From positions 186,001-250,000 of the forward strand of contig NZ_JOFQ01000012.1 in NCBI RefSeq assembly GCF_000718305.1: DNA of 64,000 nt, in the 5' to 3' direction. Positions 47,645 through 57,298 of this stretch are shown piece after piece. The position numbers and the translations under genes are program-made. The DNA comes from Streptomyces niger. GTDB taxonomy: Bacteria; Actinomycetota; Actinomycetes; Streptomycetales; Streptomycetaceae. Within the stretch, counting starts at the first letter, position 1. Each line of letters opens with the position of its first letter. A model generated the notes under the pieces. The model had not been told where the DNA came from, made no database searches, and was given only the letters and a program-made list of their open reading frames with translations.

Positions 47645-48684
47645 TGCGAGACGTGGCGATCGTCGCGTTCGGGCAGTCCGATCACGTACCGGACAGCCGC
47701 GAGGTCTCCGAGGTGGAGATGCTGATGCCGGTGCTGAAGGAGGTGCTCGACGCGGTCTCCCTGAAGACCGCCGACCTCGGCTTCGTCTGCTCCGGCTCCT
47801 GCGACTACCTCGCAGGCCGGGCCTTCTCCTTCACCATGGCCCTGGACGGCGTCGGCGCCTGGCCGCCCGTCGCCGAGTCGCACGTCGAGATGGACGGCGC
47901 CTGGGCGCTGTACGAGGCCTGGGTGAAGCTCCTCACCGGCGAGGCCGACACCGCCCTCGTCTACTCCTACGGCAAGTCCTCGCCCGGCGACCTGCGGGAA
48001 GTGCTCACCCGCCAGCTCGACCCGTACTACGTGGCGCCGCTGTGGCCCGACTCCGTGGCGCTCGCCGCCCTTCAGGCGCAGGCGCTGTTCGACGCGGGCG
48101 CCGCCGACGAGCGGGTCCTGGCGGGGGTCGCCGCGCGCAGCCGTACCGACGCGGCCGCCAACCCGCACGCCCAGCTGCGTGGCGACGTCCCCATGGGCGA
48201 CCACGTCGTCGCCCCCCTGAGGCGCGGCGACTGCGCGCCCATCGGGGACGGCGCGGCTGCCGTCATCCTGGCCGCCGGGGACAGGGCCCGAGAGCTGTGC
48301 GAACGGCCCGCCTGGATACGCGGCATCGACCACCGCATCGAAGCCCACGCCCTGGGCGTACGCGACCTCACCGACTCGCCCTCCACCCGGCTCGCCGCCG
48401 AACGTGCCGGGGCCTTCGAGCGCCCCGTGGACACCGCGGAGCTGCACGCGCCCTTCACCTCCCAGGAGATCGTGCTGCGCCGCGCCCTGCGGCTCACCGA
48501 CGACGTCGCAGTGAACCCCTCGGGCGGCGCCCTGGCAGCCAACCCCATGATGGCCGCCGGACTGATCCGGCTCGGCGAGGCGGCCGCCCGCATCCAGCGC
48601 GGCGCGTCCGACCGCGCCCTCGCGCACGCCACCTCGGGCCCGTGCCTGCAGCAGAACCTGGTCGCCGTCCTGGAAGGGGAGTGA
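47644..48684 (+). CDS. Thiolase-fold lipid-transfer protein (Ltp-like), first of two
   Basis: A 346-aa thiolase-superfamily protein. MRDVAIVAFGQSDHVPDSREVSEVEML opens the fold; conserved distal elements are RSRTDAAANPHAQLRGDV, GDGAAAVILAAG, ELHAPFTSQEIVL and VNPSGGALAANPMMAAGLIR. The position of the nucleophilic Cys reads SHVEMDGAWAL and has no cysteine, so classical thiolysis is unlikely. An aldolase or scaffolding role with the DUF35 partner is more plausible, by analogy with the Ltp2-ChsH2 retro-aldolase. ATG 47644 shares its A with the preceding TGA. Confidence 0.88.
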   Translation: MRDVAIVAFGQSDHVPDSREVSEVEMLMPVLKEVLDAVSLKTADLGFVCSGSCDYLAGRAFSFTMALDGVGAWPPVAESHVEMDGAWALYEAWVKLLTGEADTALVYSYGKSSPGDLREVLTRQLDPYYVAPLWPDSVALAALQAQALFDAGAADERVLAGVAARSRTDAAANPHAQLRGDVPMGDHVVAPLRRGDCAPIGDGAAAVILAAGDRARELCERPAWIRGIDHRIEAHALGVRDLTDSPSTRLAAERAGAFERPVDTAELHAPFTSQEIVLRRALRLTDDVAVNPSGGALAANPMMAAGLIRLGEAAARIQRGASDRALAHATSGPCLQQNLVAVLEGE

Positions 48685-48691
48685 GGCCGTC

Positions 48692-49858
48692 ATGAGCAAG
48701 GAGCCCGTGGCCGTCGTCGGCATCGGCCAGACCCGGCACGTCGCCGCACGCAAGGACGTCTCGATCGCCGGGCTGGTCCGCGAGGCCGCCCTGCGCGCCC
48801 TGGAGGACGCCCAGCTGACCTGGGCCGACATCGACGCCGTCGTCATCGGCAAGGCGCCCGACTTCTTCGAGGGCGTCATGATGCCCGAGCTGTACCTCGC
48901 CGACGCGCTCGGCGCCGTCGGCAAGCCCATGCTCCGGGTGCACACCGCGGGTTCCGTGGGCGGCTCCACCGCCCTGGTGGCCGCCAACCTCGTCGCCGCA
49001 CGGGTACACGGCACCGTCCTCACCCTCGCCTTCGAGAAGCAGTCCGAGTCCAACGCGATGTGGGGCCTGTCCCTGCCCGTCCCCTTCCAGCAGCCGCTGC
49101 TGGCCGGGGCCGGCGGCTTCTTCGCCCCGCACGTCCGCGCCTACATGCGCCGCACCGGCGCACCCGACACGATCGGCTCCCTCGTCGCCTACAAGGACCG
49201 CCGCAACGCGCTCAAGAACCCGTACGCGCACCTCCACGAGCACGACATCACCCTGGAGAAGGTGCAGGCGTCCCCGATGCTGTGGGACCCCGTCCGGTAC
49301 TCCGAGACCTGCCCCTCCTCGGACGGCGCGTGCGCGATGGTCCTGACCGGACGGGCCGGCGCCGACCACGCGCCGCACCCGCCGGCATGGGTGCACGGCG
49401 GGGCGATGCGCAGCGAACCGACGCTGTTCGCGGGCAAGGACGTCGTCTCGCCGCGCGCCGGGCGGGACTGCGCGGCCGACGTCTACCGGCAGGCCGGCGT
49501 CACCGACCCGCGCCGCCAGATCGACGCGGTCGAGATGTACGTGCCGTTCAGCTGGTACGAGCCGATGTGGCTGGAGAACCTCGGCTTCGCCGAGGAGGGC
49601 GAGGGCTGGAAGCTCACCGAGGCCGGCGTGACGGAACTGGACGGTGACCTCCCGGTGAATCCTTCGGGCGGCGTCCTCTCCACCAACCCGATCGGCGCGT
49701 CGGGCATGCTCCGCTTCGCCGAGGCGGCGCTCCAGGTCCGCGGCCGGGCCGGGGACCACCAAATCCCGGGTGTCCGGCGTGCGTTGGGGCACGCCTACGG
49801 GGGTGGCTCGCAGTTCTTCGCGATGTGGCTGGTCGGCGCCGAGCCGCCCGCGACCTGA
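48692..49858 (+). CDS. Thiolase-fold lipid-transfer protein (Ltp-like), second of two
   Basis: A 388-aa thiolase-superfamily protein. VAVVGIGQTRHVAARKDVSIAGLVREAALRAL begins the fold; LRVHTAGSVGGSTALVAANLV occupies the active-site loop where thiolases carry Cys, and no cysteine is present. Other conserved parts are SETCPSSDGACAMVLTG, DAVEMYVPFSWYEPMWLENLGF and VNPSGGVLSTNPIGASGMLRF. It probably forms a heteromer with the preceding paralogue and the DUF35 protein. GAGG lies 5 nt upstream of ATG 48692. Last gene of the operon. Confidence 0.9.
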   Translation: MSKEPVAVVGIGQTRHVAARKDVSIAGLVREAALRALEDAQLTWADIDAVVIGKAPDFFEGVMMPELYLADALGAVGKPMLRVHTAGSVGGSTALVAANLVAARVHGTVLTLAFEKQSESNAMWGLSLPVPFQQPLLAGAGGFFAPHVRAYMRRTGAPDTIGSLVAYKDRRNALKNPYAHLHEHDITLEKVQASPMLWDPVRYSETCPSSDGACAMVLTGRAGADHAPHPPAWVHGGAMRSEPTLFAGKDVVSPRAGRDCAADVYRQAGVTDPRRQIDAVEMYVPFSWYEPMWLENLGFAEEGEGWKLTEAGVTELDGDLPVNPSGGVLSTNPIGASGMLRFAEAALQVRGRAGDHQIPGVRRALGHAYGGGSQFFAMWLVGAEPPAT

Positions 49859-49967
49859 CCGATGCCGTGCGGATCGGGGCCATCCGGCCCGTCGCGGCCT
49901 GTCGGTGGCCGGGCACGATGGTTACGCTGGCCGGGACGGCGGACCCCACCGGGGAGGAGCGGTACAC

Positions 49968-50210
49968 GTGGCCGAAAGCACCATCACCGAGCAGCGGATC
50001 ACCGGCGAGAAGCAGCCCGAACTCGACCTCACACAGGCCCAGTGGCAGCCCAGTGGCCAGGGCGTGGGCGATGTCCAGATCGCCTTCGTCGACGGCTTCA
50101 TCGCGATGCGGGACCGCCGCAGCCCGGACGGCCCGGCCGTCGTGTTCTCGCCCGGCGAATGGCGTGGCTTCGTGCTGCGCGCCCGGGACGGCGAGTTCGA
50201 CCTGACGTGA
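49968..50210 (+). CDS. DUF397-family small protein
   Basis: An 80-aa protein matching the DUF397 pattern: ELDLTQAQWQPSGQGVGDVQIAFVDGFIAMRDRRSPDGPAVVFSPGEWRGFV. Family members accompany helix-turn-helix XRE regulators and some act as antitoxin- or BldB-associated factors in Streptomyces. No XRE gene is adjacent. The GTG start at 49968 has a distant GGAGG (about 10 nt). It is separated from the Ltp gene by 109 bp and is probably an independent unit. Confidence 0.85.
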   Translation: MAESTITEQRITGEKQPELDLTQAQWQPSGQGVGDVQIAFVDGFIAMRDRRSPDGPAVVFSPGEWRGFVLRARDGEFDLT

Positions 50211-50253
50211 CGCCCGGAGGACGGTACGACGCCGCGCGCTGAGCGGGTGCGGC

Positions 50254-50289
50254 CGCGCCGCCCGGACCGGACCCCGGCCGGGCGGCGCG
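50254..50289. terminator. Bidirectional terminator hairpin
   Basis: CGCGCCGCCCGG (50254-50265) and CCGGGCGGCGCG (50278-50289) form a perfect 12-bp stem between the converging DUF397 and leucine-rich-repeat genes. Confidence 0.8.
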
Positions 50290-50293
50290 CCCG

Positions 50294-51016
50294 TCAGACG
50301 AGGACGACGCAGCCGCGGTCCCGCAGGGCACGCAGCACCGGCGCCGCCTCGTCGACGGCGTTCCAGCGCAGATCCAGCTTCTCCAGGGACAGGCACTCCG
50401 GCAGCCAGTGGGGGAGTGTGCCGATGCAGTTGGAGCGCAGGTCCAGCCGGCGCAGCAGCGGGAGGCCGCGCAGCACCTCGGGCAGCTCGGCCAAGGCGTT
50501 CCCGCGCAGCTCCAGTTCGCGCAGTTCCCGCAGTTCGGCGAAGGTGCGGGGCAGCGCGGTGAGGTGGTTGCCGCGCAGCCACAGCTCCCGCAGCCGGGTC
50601 AGCCGGCCGAGCGCCGGCGGCAGCGCGGTCAGGGCGCAGTGCTGGGCCCGCAGTTCGTACAGGCCCGCAAGCCCGCCCAGCGCGTCCGGGAGGCGGCCGA
50701 GCGGGTTCTCGCCAACGTTGAGATAGCCGAGGCGGGCCAGCCGCCCCAGTGTGGCCGGCAGTTCGGCCAGTCGGTTGTCGTGCAGGTACAGGCAGCCGGA
50801 GAGGCCGGTCAGGTCGCCGAGCGAGGCGGGCAGCCGGGTGAGTGCGTTGTGCCCGAGGTCGAGCGTGCGCAGGCTGGTCAGCCGGCCGATGCGGTCGGGG
50901 AGCGCGGTGAGGGCGTTGTCGGCGAGGATCAGCGTGCGCGGCCCCGGCACCGTCTCCCACACCTCCGCCGGTACGGATCCCAGCCCGGCCTTCCAGTAGT
51001 TGAGCACCTCGGTCAT
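50294..51016 (-). CDS. Leucine-rich-repeat protein
   Basis: A 240-aa protein composed almost wholly of about eight 22-23-residue leucine-rich repeats of the bacterial/plant-like type, for example LRTLDLGHNALTRLPASLGDL and LRELWLRGNHLTALPRTFAEL. A short cap (MTEVLNYWKAGLGSVPAEVWE) precedes them. There is no signal peptide or other domain, so it is a cytoplasmic protein-interaction scaffold. It starts 16 nt after the terpene synthase stop on the same strand and is likely co-transcribed with it. The link between the two is unexplained. Confidence 0.9.
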   Translation of the reverse strand: MTEVLNYWKAGLGSVPAEVWETVPGPRTLILADNALTALPDRIGRLTSLRTLDLGHNALTRLPASLGDLTGLSGCLYLHDNRLAELPATLGRLARLGYLNVGENPLGRLPDALGGLAGLYELRAQHCALTALPPALGRLTRLRELWLRGNHLTALPRTFAELRELRELELRGNALAELPEVLRGLPLLRRLDLRSNCIGTLPHWLPECLSLEKLDLRWNAVDEAAPVLRALRDRGCVVLV

Positions 51017-51032
51017 CGGGGCGGGCCGCCGG

Positions 51033-52130
51033 TCAGGAGCCGGTCGTACGGTGCGCCGACAGCGTGCCCGGGTCGGCGGCCGCGAAGAGGTCGGCCCAGG
51101 GCCGGCTGCGTACGGAGGCGGTGCCGGTGTCGTCGTAGCGCGGGGTCTCCTGCGACCACACGAGATTGCCGCTCATCAGGTGGTGCATGTGCGTGACGTA
51201 GTGGCCCACGTGGTCGTGCACCTCGGCCGGTACGCCCAGCTCCTTGAGCGTCGCGGGCAGCGTTGCGGCGATCTGCTGGAACTGGTCCACGCGCGCGTTG
51301 GTCGTCCGGACGATCCTGCGCACCGCCTGGTCCAGCGTGCAGCCGGTCGACCGCTGCAGGATGATCACGCTGTTGTTGACGTCCCCGGCCGCCAGCTCCT
51401 TGTCCACCGAGACGACGTCGTTGACGAAGATCACCACATCGGCGGTGAGCCGGCGCAGCTCGGCCAGCGGCGGTCTGCCGTGCAGCTCACGCGGGAGGAC
51501 GTAACCGCCGCAGCGCTCCGCGAAGTCCAGGCACGGCTGTACGCCTATGGAGTCCCGGCGGCCCTTGAGGTACTGCTCCAACGGCAGCACGCCTTTGCGG
51601 GTACGGTTCTGCGCCTCCCAGTGGTACGCGCCGAGATACCGCTCCCAGTGGTCCTGGAAGCGCAGCTGCCAGGCGCGGGGCGCCCCGGCGGTGATCCGCA
51701 GCCAGATGTCGCGGTAGCCGGCGACCAGCGGGCTGTCGGGCTCCTCGGGCAGCAGATCGGGCGTGTCGTCCATCGTGCGCACCACGCGGTCCACGAAGTG
51801 CGCCACCGACTCCGGGCACTGGCCCAGTTCGCCGTCGAACTGGTCGTCGAAGAGGAAGAACCAGGCGTTGAAGTCCGTCGCCAGGGCCAGCTCGGCGGCG
51901 CCGGCCTCGGGGTAGAAGTAGGCCATGAGCCGGTCCAGTCGCAGTGCGTCGTACTCCTCCGTCGCCGCCGCACCGCGCAGTATGCCGTGATCGTGCAGCC
52001 AGCCGAGGGTGTGCCGCCGCGCCGCTTCCACCCCGGGGTTCAACCGCGCCGGGAAGGGGATGAGGAGGGGCGCGGTACGCCTGGGTACGGGGGGCAACGG
52101 TACTACCGTCGCACTCTTGTGGTCGTTCAT
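51033..52130 (-). CDS. Class I terpene synthase (sesquiterpene-cyclase type)
   Basis: A 365-aa cyclase. The metal-binding aspartate motif is DDQFD (residues 95-99), preceded by WFFLF. The NSE triad is N237-D-V-V-S241-V-D-K-E245. The pyrophosphate sensor region RRDSIGV lies near residue 191 and an RY pair ends the catalytic part (ETPRY). Such enzymes ionise farnesyl (or geranyl/geranylgeranyl) diphosphate and cyclise the cation; the exact product cannot be predicted. The next gene downstream encodes a leucine-rich-repeat protein; the nearest P450 is at 21687, so no tailoring gene is adjacent. Confidence 0.93.
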   Translation of the reverse strand: MNDHKSATVVPLPPVPRRTAPLLIPFPARLNPGVEAARRHTLGWLHDHGILRGAAATEEYDALRLDRLMAYFYPEAGAAELALATDFNAWFFLFDDQFDGELGQCPESVAHFVDRVVRTMDDTPDLLPEEPDSPLVAGYRDIWLRITAGAPRAWQLRFQDHWERYLGAYHWEAQNRTRKGVLPLEQYLKGRRDSIGVQPCLDFAERCGGYVLPRELHGRPPLAELRRLTADVVIFVNDVVSVDKELAAGDVNNSVIILQRSTGCTLDQAVRRIVRTTNARVDQFQQIAATLPATLKELGVPAEVHDHVGHYVTHMHHLMSGNLVWSQETPRYDDTGTASVRSRPWADLFAAADPGTLSAHRTTGS

Positions 52131-52415
52131 GGTCCGCCTCCTTCAAGCTGCGCCCCGCGGCGCAGTCAGGGGAGCCTGAGGCTCCTGCGTTGACCAGTCA
52201 AGAAGGGAGCAGGTTTATCGGTCAATAAGTTCGCGGACGTCGCCCGCTCGCGCCACCCGCGCAGGTAAGGGGGAGCGCGCCGCGCAATGTCCCGGACAGC
52301 GCGCAACCACGGCGTACGCTCCCCCGATTCATGGTCGGAAGTTGCTCGGGCCCGACCATGCGGAGCCACGCGGCGCTAGGCTCGTCGCCATATGCAAAAG
52401 GGGTGAGGGCGGAAC

Positions 52416-55352
52416 ATGGCGGAGATCACCGGGCGGTCCGGCCGGGCGCGCAGGCCGATGCTCGAGCGGGATACGGAACTGAGCGCACTGGACGGCATGT
52501 TGACCGACCTGTGCGGCTCCGGCAAAGAGGACGGAGGGGTGCGGACGGGCGGCCTGATCGCCTTCGCCGGGCCCGCGGGCATGGGCAAGACCGCGCTGAT
52601 CAACGAGGCCCGCCGGCGCGCCATCGCCCGCGGCTGCACGGTCCTGCTGGCCCGCGGCGGCGAGCAGGAGCAGGAGGTGGCCTTCCATGTGGTACGGCAG
52701 CTGGTGCAGCCGGTGTTCGCCGCCGAGTCCCCCGAGGAGCACCGCCGGATCCTGGGCACCTGGTACGACATCGTCGCGCCCGCCGTGGGGCTGGTCGCGG
52801 CGGACGGCGACGCCTCCCCCGACCCGCAGGGCGTGCGGGACGGCCTGGACTGGGTCGTCACCCGCTTCGCCGTGCACTTCACGCCCGTCGTCCTCATCCT
52901 CGACGACGCCCACTGGGCCGACTCCGAATCCCTCGCCTGGCTCACCGCGTTCGCCGCCCGCGCGGAGGAGCTCCCCATACTGATCATCGTCGGGTACCGC
53001 CCCGACGAGCTGCCGGCCGGCGCCGGTCCGCTGCGCCGGATCGCCGAGCGCAGCGGCTCCCGCCCCTTCGAGCTGACCCCACTCACCCCCGCCGCCGTCC
53101 GGCGCGTGGTGACCCACATGGTCGGCGAGGGAGCCGACGAGGCGTTCTGCCGCGAGTGCTGGGCCGTCACCGGCGGCAATCCGTACGAGGTCGTCGAGCT
53201 GAGCGCCAAGATCCGCGAGCGCGACATCAAGCCGCAGCAGGCCAACGTCTCCCAGCTCCGCGAGCTGGTCATGGCCATCAAGGACAGCGGACTCATCGAA
53301 CGCCTGGAGCGGCTCGGTACCGCCGCCGTCCGCTTCGCCTGGGCCGCCTCCGTGCTCGGTACGGAGGTCTCCCCGACGCTCGCCGCCAACGTCGCGGGCC
53401 TCGGCTCCGTCCAGGCCGCCGACGTCGTGGACAAGCTGCGCGACGCCCGCATCCTCGCCCCGGCCGCCTCCTCGGACAACGGCAACCTCCGGTTCTTCCA
53501 CCCCCTCGTCGCCAGCGCCGTCTACCAGGCCATCCCCGGCGCGCTGCGGGTCGCGCTGCACGGCCAGGCGGCGGCCGCCGTGGTGGACGCGGGCCACGGC
53601 GCCACGGCCGCGGCCCGGCACCTGCTGGAGATGCACCCCGAGCACGACGACTGGGTCGTGCAGCGGCTGCGCGAGGCCGCGAGCGAGTACTTCCGCGCGG
53701 GCGCGCCGGACGCGGCCCGCCGCTGCCTGGCCCGTGCGCTGCGCGAGCCCCCTGCTCTGCAGGACCGCGCCCTGGTCCTCTTCGAGCTGGGCTGTTCCTC
53801 CCTGCTCAGCGAGCCCGCGACCACGGTGAACCACCTCCGTGCGGCGCTGGAGGAGGAAGAGCTCGACCCGGAACTGCGCGAGACGATCACGTACAAGCTG
53901 GCGCAGGCGCTCGCACACGCCGACCGTATGGAGGAGGCGGCGGAGGTGGTCGCAGCGGAGGCGCAGCGGGCCACCAACGCGCGGACGCGGCTGCGCATGC
54001 AGGCCGAGCAGTTCATGTGGAACGCCTTCCGGGCCGACGAGCAGGAGTCGCCCGCCCGCTCCCGGCTGCTGGCCAAGCTGGCCGACCATCTCACCGGGCG
54101 CGGCATGGCCGAGCGGTACATCCTCGGGCTGCGCGCCTGGGACGCCATGGTGCGCGGCGAGAGCGCGCAGAGGGCGCTGCACTACGCCGAGGAGGCGCTC
54201 GGCGACGGCCTGCCGTGGACGGACGAGGAGTAGGGCTTCGAAGTGCCCGTCCTCGTCGCGCTCACCTTCATGTACTGCGACCAGCCGGGCCGTGCCGAGG
54301 AGCTGTTCCACAAGGGCATCGCCGAGTGCGAGCGCAAGGGCTGGCGCGGCGCCCACCTCTCCTTCGGGTACACCCTGCTCGGTTACATCCGCTACCGCCG
54401 CGGCCGGCTCGCCGAGGCGGAGGACCTGGTCCACGGCGGCCTGCGGATCGCGCACCGGGTGGGGCAGCGGGTGCCCGCCCAGTGGTTCGCGATCGGCATC
54501 CTCATCGAGATCCTGCTCGCCCGCGGACGGATCGCCGAGGCCCAGGAGCTGGCCGACACGTACAGCTACGGCGAGGTCGTGCCGAACGCCGTCGTGTACC
54601 CCGACTCGCAGACCGTCTACAGCGAGCTGCTGCTCGCGCGCGGACTGCACCGCGACGCGGAACAGCAGCTCACGGCGGTCGGCAGGCGGCTGGAGTCGCG
54701 CGCCATGCGCAACCCCGCCTGGTGCCCCTGGCAGCTGCACCTCGCCCGCGCGATCGCCCTCACCGACCGGGCCAGGGCCCTCACCCTGGTCGACGAGGCG
54801 CTGCAGCGCGCGCAGGACTTCGGTACGGAGTCGGCCATCGGGCAGGCGCTGTTCTGCAAGGCCGGCGTGGTCGGCGGCGCGGAGGGCATGAAGCTGCTGG
54901 CCGAGGCGGTGCGCCACTTCGAGCGTTCCCCGTCCGCCTTCGAGCTGGCCCAGGCGCTGGTGGAGCACGGCGCCGCACTGCGCCGGGCGGGCCTGCCGCA
55001 GGACGCCGCCGATCGCCTCTACCGCGGCCTGGACAGCGCCCTGCACTGCGGCGCCGAGGCGCTGGCGGCCCGCGCCCGCGACGAGCTGTCCGCCGCCGGG
55101 CTGCGCCCGCTCCAGCTGCGCAGTTCCGGTACGGACACGCTCACCGCGCAGGAGCGGGCGGTGGCCGAGTGGGTCGTGCAGGGCTGGACCAAGGACCGCA
55201 TCGCCGTGGAGCTGGGCACCCAGGTGCCGGCCGTCAGCCGGCTGCTGTCCGGGGTCTACCGCAAGATGGGCACGGACCGCGGCGGCCTGCCGCGACTGCT
55301 GGAGAGCGCGGGCGCCGGCCTCGTGCCGCCGCCCACCGTGCCGGAGGGGTGA
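52416..55352 (+). pseudogene. LuxR-family (LAL) ATPase regulator interrupted by an in-frame amber codon
   Basis: From ATG 52416 the frame encodes 605 residues and then TAG (54231-54233). The same frame continues without other interruption to TGA at 55352, giving about 978 codons, the normal LAL size. The N-terminal half holds AAA/STAND motifs: Walker A GPAGMGKT at 52-59 and Walker B VVLILDDAHWAD near 160. The rest is helical TPR-like. The last 60 residues, LTAQERAVAEWVVQGWTKDRIAVELG...VSRLLSGVYRKMG, are a divergent LuxR helix-turn-helix. Without readthrough the DNA-binding domain is lost. It lies divergent to the terpene synthase gene, a likely former target. A sequencing error cannot be excluded. 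Confidence 0.8.
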
Positions 55353-55406
55353 CGGCCGCCCCGGGACCGCAGCGTGGTGCCGCGGCGCGCCACGTACGAT
55401 GGCTGT

Positions 55407-55904
55407 ATGTCGTTCCTCCGCCGCCGTAGCGCCGTGCCTGCCGGGCCCGATTTTGATGTGCTTGCCATGGACCCCGGGGACTGGCCCGGCAATCTGGGTG
55501 CCGGGCTGCTGCCCGCTCCCGACGGCAGCTGCCAGGGCGTCTTCCTGCGTTACGACCTCTTCGGCGGCCGCGGCCCGGCGATGATCATCGGCAATCTCCC
55601 CGAAGGATCCCCGGCGCGGGATCTCGGCGAGGGCGAGGTGCCCTTCGAGGTGGCGCAGCTGCTGGACGCGCTGGGCCACGACGAGGAGGTCACCGTCGTG
55701 GAGACCGAGGACCTCCCGGTGATGCACGACAACAACCTGCTGATCGTCAAGCGCATCAAGTGCTCCGAGGGCCGGGTCTCCTGCGTGCAGTTCGACCGGA
55801 ACGACGGCGTGCTGGTCACCATCGCCAGCTGGGACCGCCCGATCACCGACGACCTGTACGCGCTGCTCAAGCCGCTGCCCGCGGAGATGTTCCAGCAGGG
55901 CTGA
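55407..55904 (+). CDS. Conserved hypothetical acidic protein
   Basis: A 165-aa soluble protein with no recognised domain. The N-terminus is basic (SFLRRRSAVPAGPDFDVLAMDPGDWPGNLGAGLLPAPDG), and then an alternating beta-strand pattern runs VFLRYDLFGGRGPAMIIGNLPEGSPARDLGEGEVPFEVAQLLDALG...NNLLIVKRIKCSEGRVSCVQFDRNDGVLVTIASWDRPI. Composition and codon use look genuinely coding. TACGAT (55395-55400) lies 6 nt before ATG 55407 and no ribosome site is present, so the mRNA is probably leaderless. It sits between the LAL gene and the convergent LacI gene. Confidence 0.75.
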   Translation: MSFLRRRSAVPAGPDFDVLAMDPGDWPGNLGAGLLPAPDGSCQGVFLRYDLFGGRGPAMIIGNLPEGSPARDLGEGEVPFEVAQLLDALGHDEEVTVVETEDLPVMHDNNLLIVKRIKCSEGRVSCVQFDRNDGVLVTIASWDRPITDDLYALLKPLPAEMFQQG

Positions 55905-56000
55905 GCCCGGCATGAGCGCGGCACGGCGGCACGGGCGGGTGCCCCGGGCCCGTACCGCCTCTTCGCGCCAGGAGCGGGCCGTCCTCGGGGCGCGAGGCGG

Positions 56001-57122
56001 TCACTCGTACGTGTCCGCTCCGGCCCGGCTTCGGGCGGGCGCGTCCGGGGCCGGGCCGGCGGGTTCGGCCGCTTCCGCTGGCCGGTCCCGGGCGGCCGGC
56101 CGTGGCGGTGCCGTCGTGGCCCGGGGGATCAACCGGGTGGGGAGGACCAGGTGCCGGGCCCGGTCCGCTTCCGGGTCGTTGATCAGATCGAGGGCCAGCT
56201 CGCCCGCCGCCCGTCCGATGTCGGCGGGGGACTGGGCGATCGTGGTGAGGTCCGACCACTCGGCCATCTGATGGTCGTCGAAGCCCAGCACGGACATCCG
56301 CGCCGGCACGTCGACATGGGCCTTGCGCAGCGTCCAGACCAGCGAGACGGCGACCTCGTCCTGTTCGGCGAAGATCGCGGTGGGCGGTTCGCGCAGGCTC
56401 AGCAGCGTCCCAACGGCTTCGGCGGTACGGCGCTTGTCCCCGGGCGGCGTGGCCACCACCAGATCGTCGTCCGGCGCCACGCCCGCCTCGCTGAGCGCCT
56501 GCCGGTAGCCGAGCAGCCGCTCGTGCGAGCTGAAGGTGAAGCCGCTGGCGCCGGTGGTCTGCACGAAGGCGATCCGGCGGTGCCCGAGGCCGAGCAGGTG
56601 CCGGGTGCCGGCGCGGGCCCCTGCCACGTCGTCCACGTACACGCTGGGGCGGCCCTTGGCGTGCTGGCTGATGTAGACCACCGGCATCTGGAGGTCGTCC
56701 AGGCGCGCGCTCTCCTCCTCGGAGAGGTCGAAGGAGAAGACCAGCAGCGCGTCGGCGTTGCGCCGCGCGGGCAGCCGGTCGAAGAAGTCGGTGCGCTCCG
56801 CCAGGTCCGGGATGACATAGACCAGCAGGTCCAGGCCGGCCGCGCGCAGTACCGGCCCCAGGCTGGAGAGTGCCGAGCCGATGAACCAGGAGTTGAGCGT
56901 GGGCGCGAGCACGGCGACCACGCCCGTACGGCCGGTGACCAGGCTGGATGCCTGACGGGACACCACGAAGTGCAGTTCCCGTGCGGCCTGTTCGACGCGG
57001 GCGCGCACGTCCGGCGAGACCGTGGTCAGGCCGCGCATGGTGCGGGAGACGGTGGAGGCGGACACCCCGGCCCGCTGGGCGACGTCGGCCAGCGTGGGGT
57101 GGTGGCGCTGGGCTGGTGGCAT
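56001..57122 (-). CDS. LacI-family repressor of the alpha-glucoside operon
   Basis: A 373-aa repressor. The N-terminal HTH is PTLADVAQRAGVSASTVSRTMRGLTTVSPDVRARVEQAARELHFV with the hinge RQASSLVTGRTGVVAV. The periplasmic-binding-protein-like effector domain includes NADALLVFSFDL, VDDVAGARAGTRHLLGLGHRRIAFV and AIFAEQDEVAVSLVWTL. The last 35 residues are Ala/Pro-rich. It is divergent from the sugar ABC operon. Two 12-bp palindromes of the LacI type lie just upstream of its start and a third CAAGCGTTG covers the operon promoter start, so it likely represses both. The effector is probably an alpha-glucoside or its hydrolysis product. Confidence 0.92.
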   Translation of the reverse strand: MPPAQRHHPTLADVAQRAGVSASTVSRTMRGLTTVSPDVRARVEQAARELHFVVSRQASSLVTGRTGVVAVLAPTLNSWFIGSALSSLGPVLRAAGLDLLVYVIPDLAERTDFFDRLPARRNADALLVFSFDLSEEESARLDDLQMPVVYISQHAKGRPSVYVDDVAGARAGTRHLLGLGHRRIAFVQTTGASGFTFSSHERLLGYRQALSEAGVAPDDDLVVATPPGDKRRTAEAVGTLLSLREPPTAIFAEQDEVAVSLVWTLRKAHVDVPARMSVLGFDDHQMAEWSDLTTIAQSPADIGRAAGELALDLINDPEADRARHLVLPTRLIPRATTAPPRPAARDRPAEAAEPAGPAPDAPARSRAGADTYE

Positions 57123-57166
57123 GCCCGGACGGTAGCACCCGCCATGGCGCTCGGAAACCTCTCTGA

Positions 57167-57178
57167 GACAGCGCTGTC
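57167..57178. promoter_or_regulatory. LacI operator candidate 1
   Basis: GACAGCGCTGTC is a perfect 12-bp palindrome with the central CG step typical of LacI-family operators, 44 bp upstream of the repressor start. Confidence 0.7.
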
Positions 57179-57191
57179 ACGCTCATGGTGT

Positions 57192-57203
57192 GACAACGCT
57201 GTC
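57192..57203. promoter_or_regulatory. LacI operator candidate 2
   Basis: GACAACGCTGTC differs from candidate 1 at one base; the two start 25 bp apart. Paired spacing suggests cooperative binding. Confidence 0.7.
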
Positions 57204-57298
57204 CCGGTTACCTGATCACCGGTACGACCCTCAACTACTCGCGTCAAACAGGGGCATAGCATCCGCGAGCGGTCGGGAAATTACCTCGACGTAACGCG

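Noticed and set aside
52329..55913. Long antisense frame opposite the LAL regulator and the hypothetical gene
   Set aside because: Low-complexity product and no ribosome site; the plus strand encodes recognisable domains.
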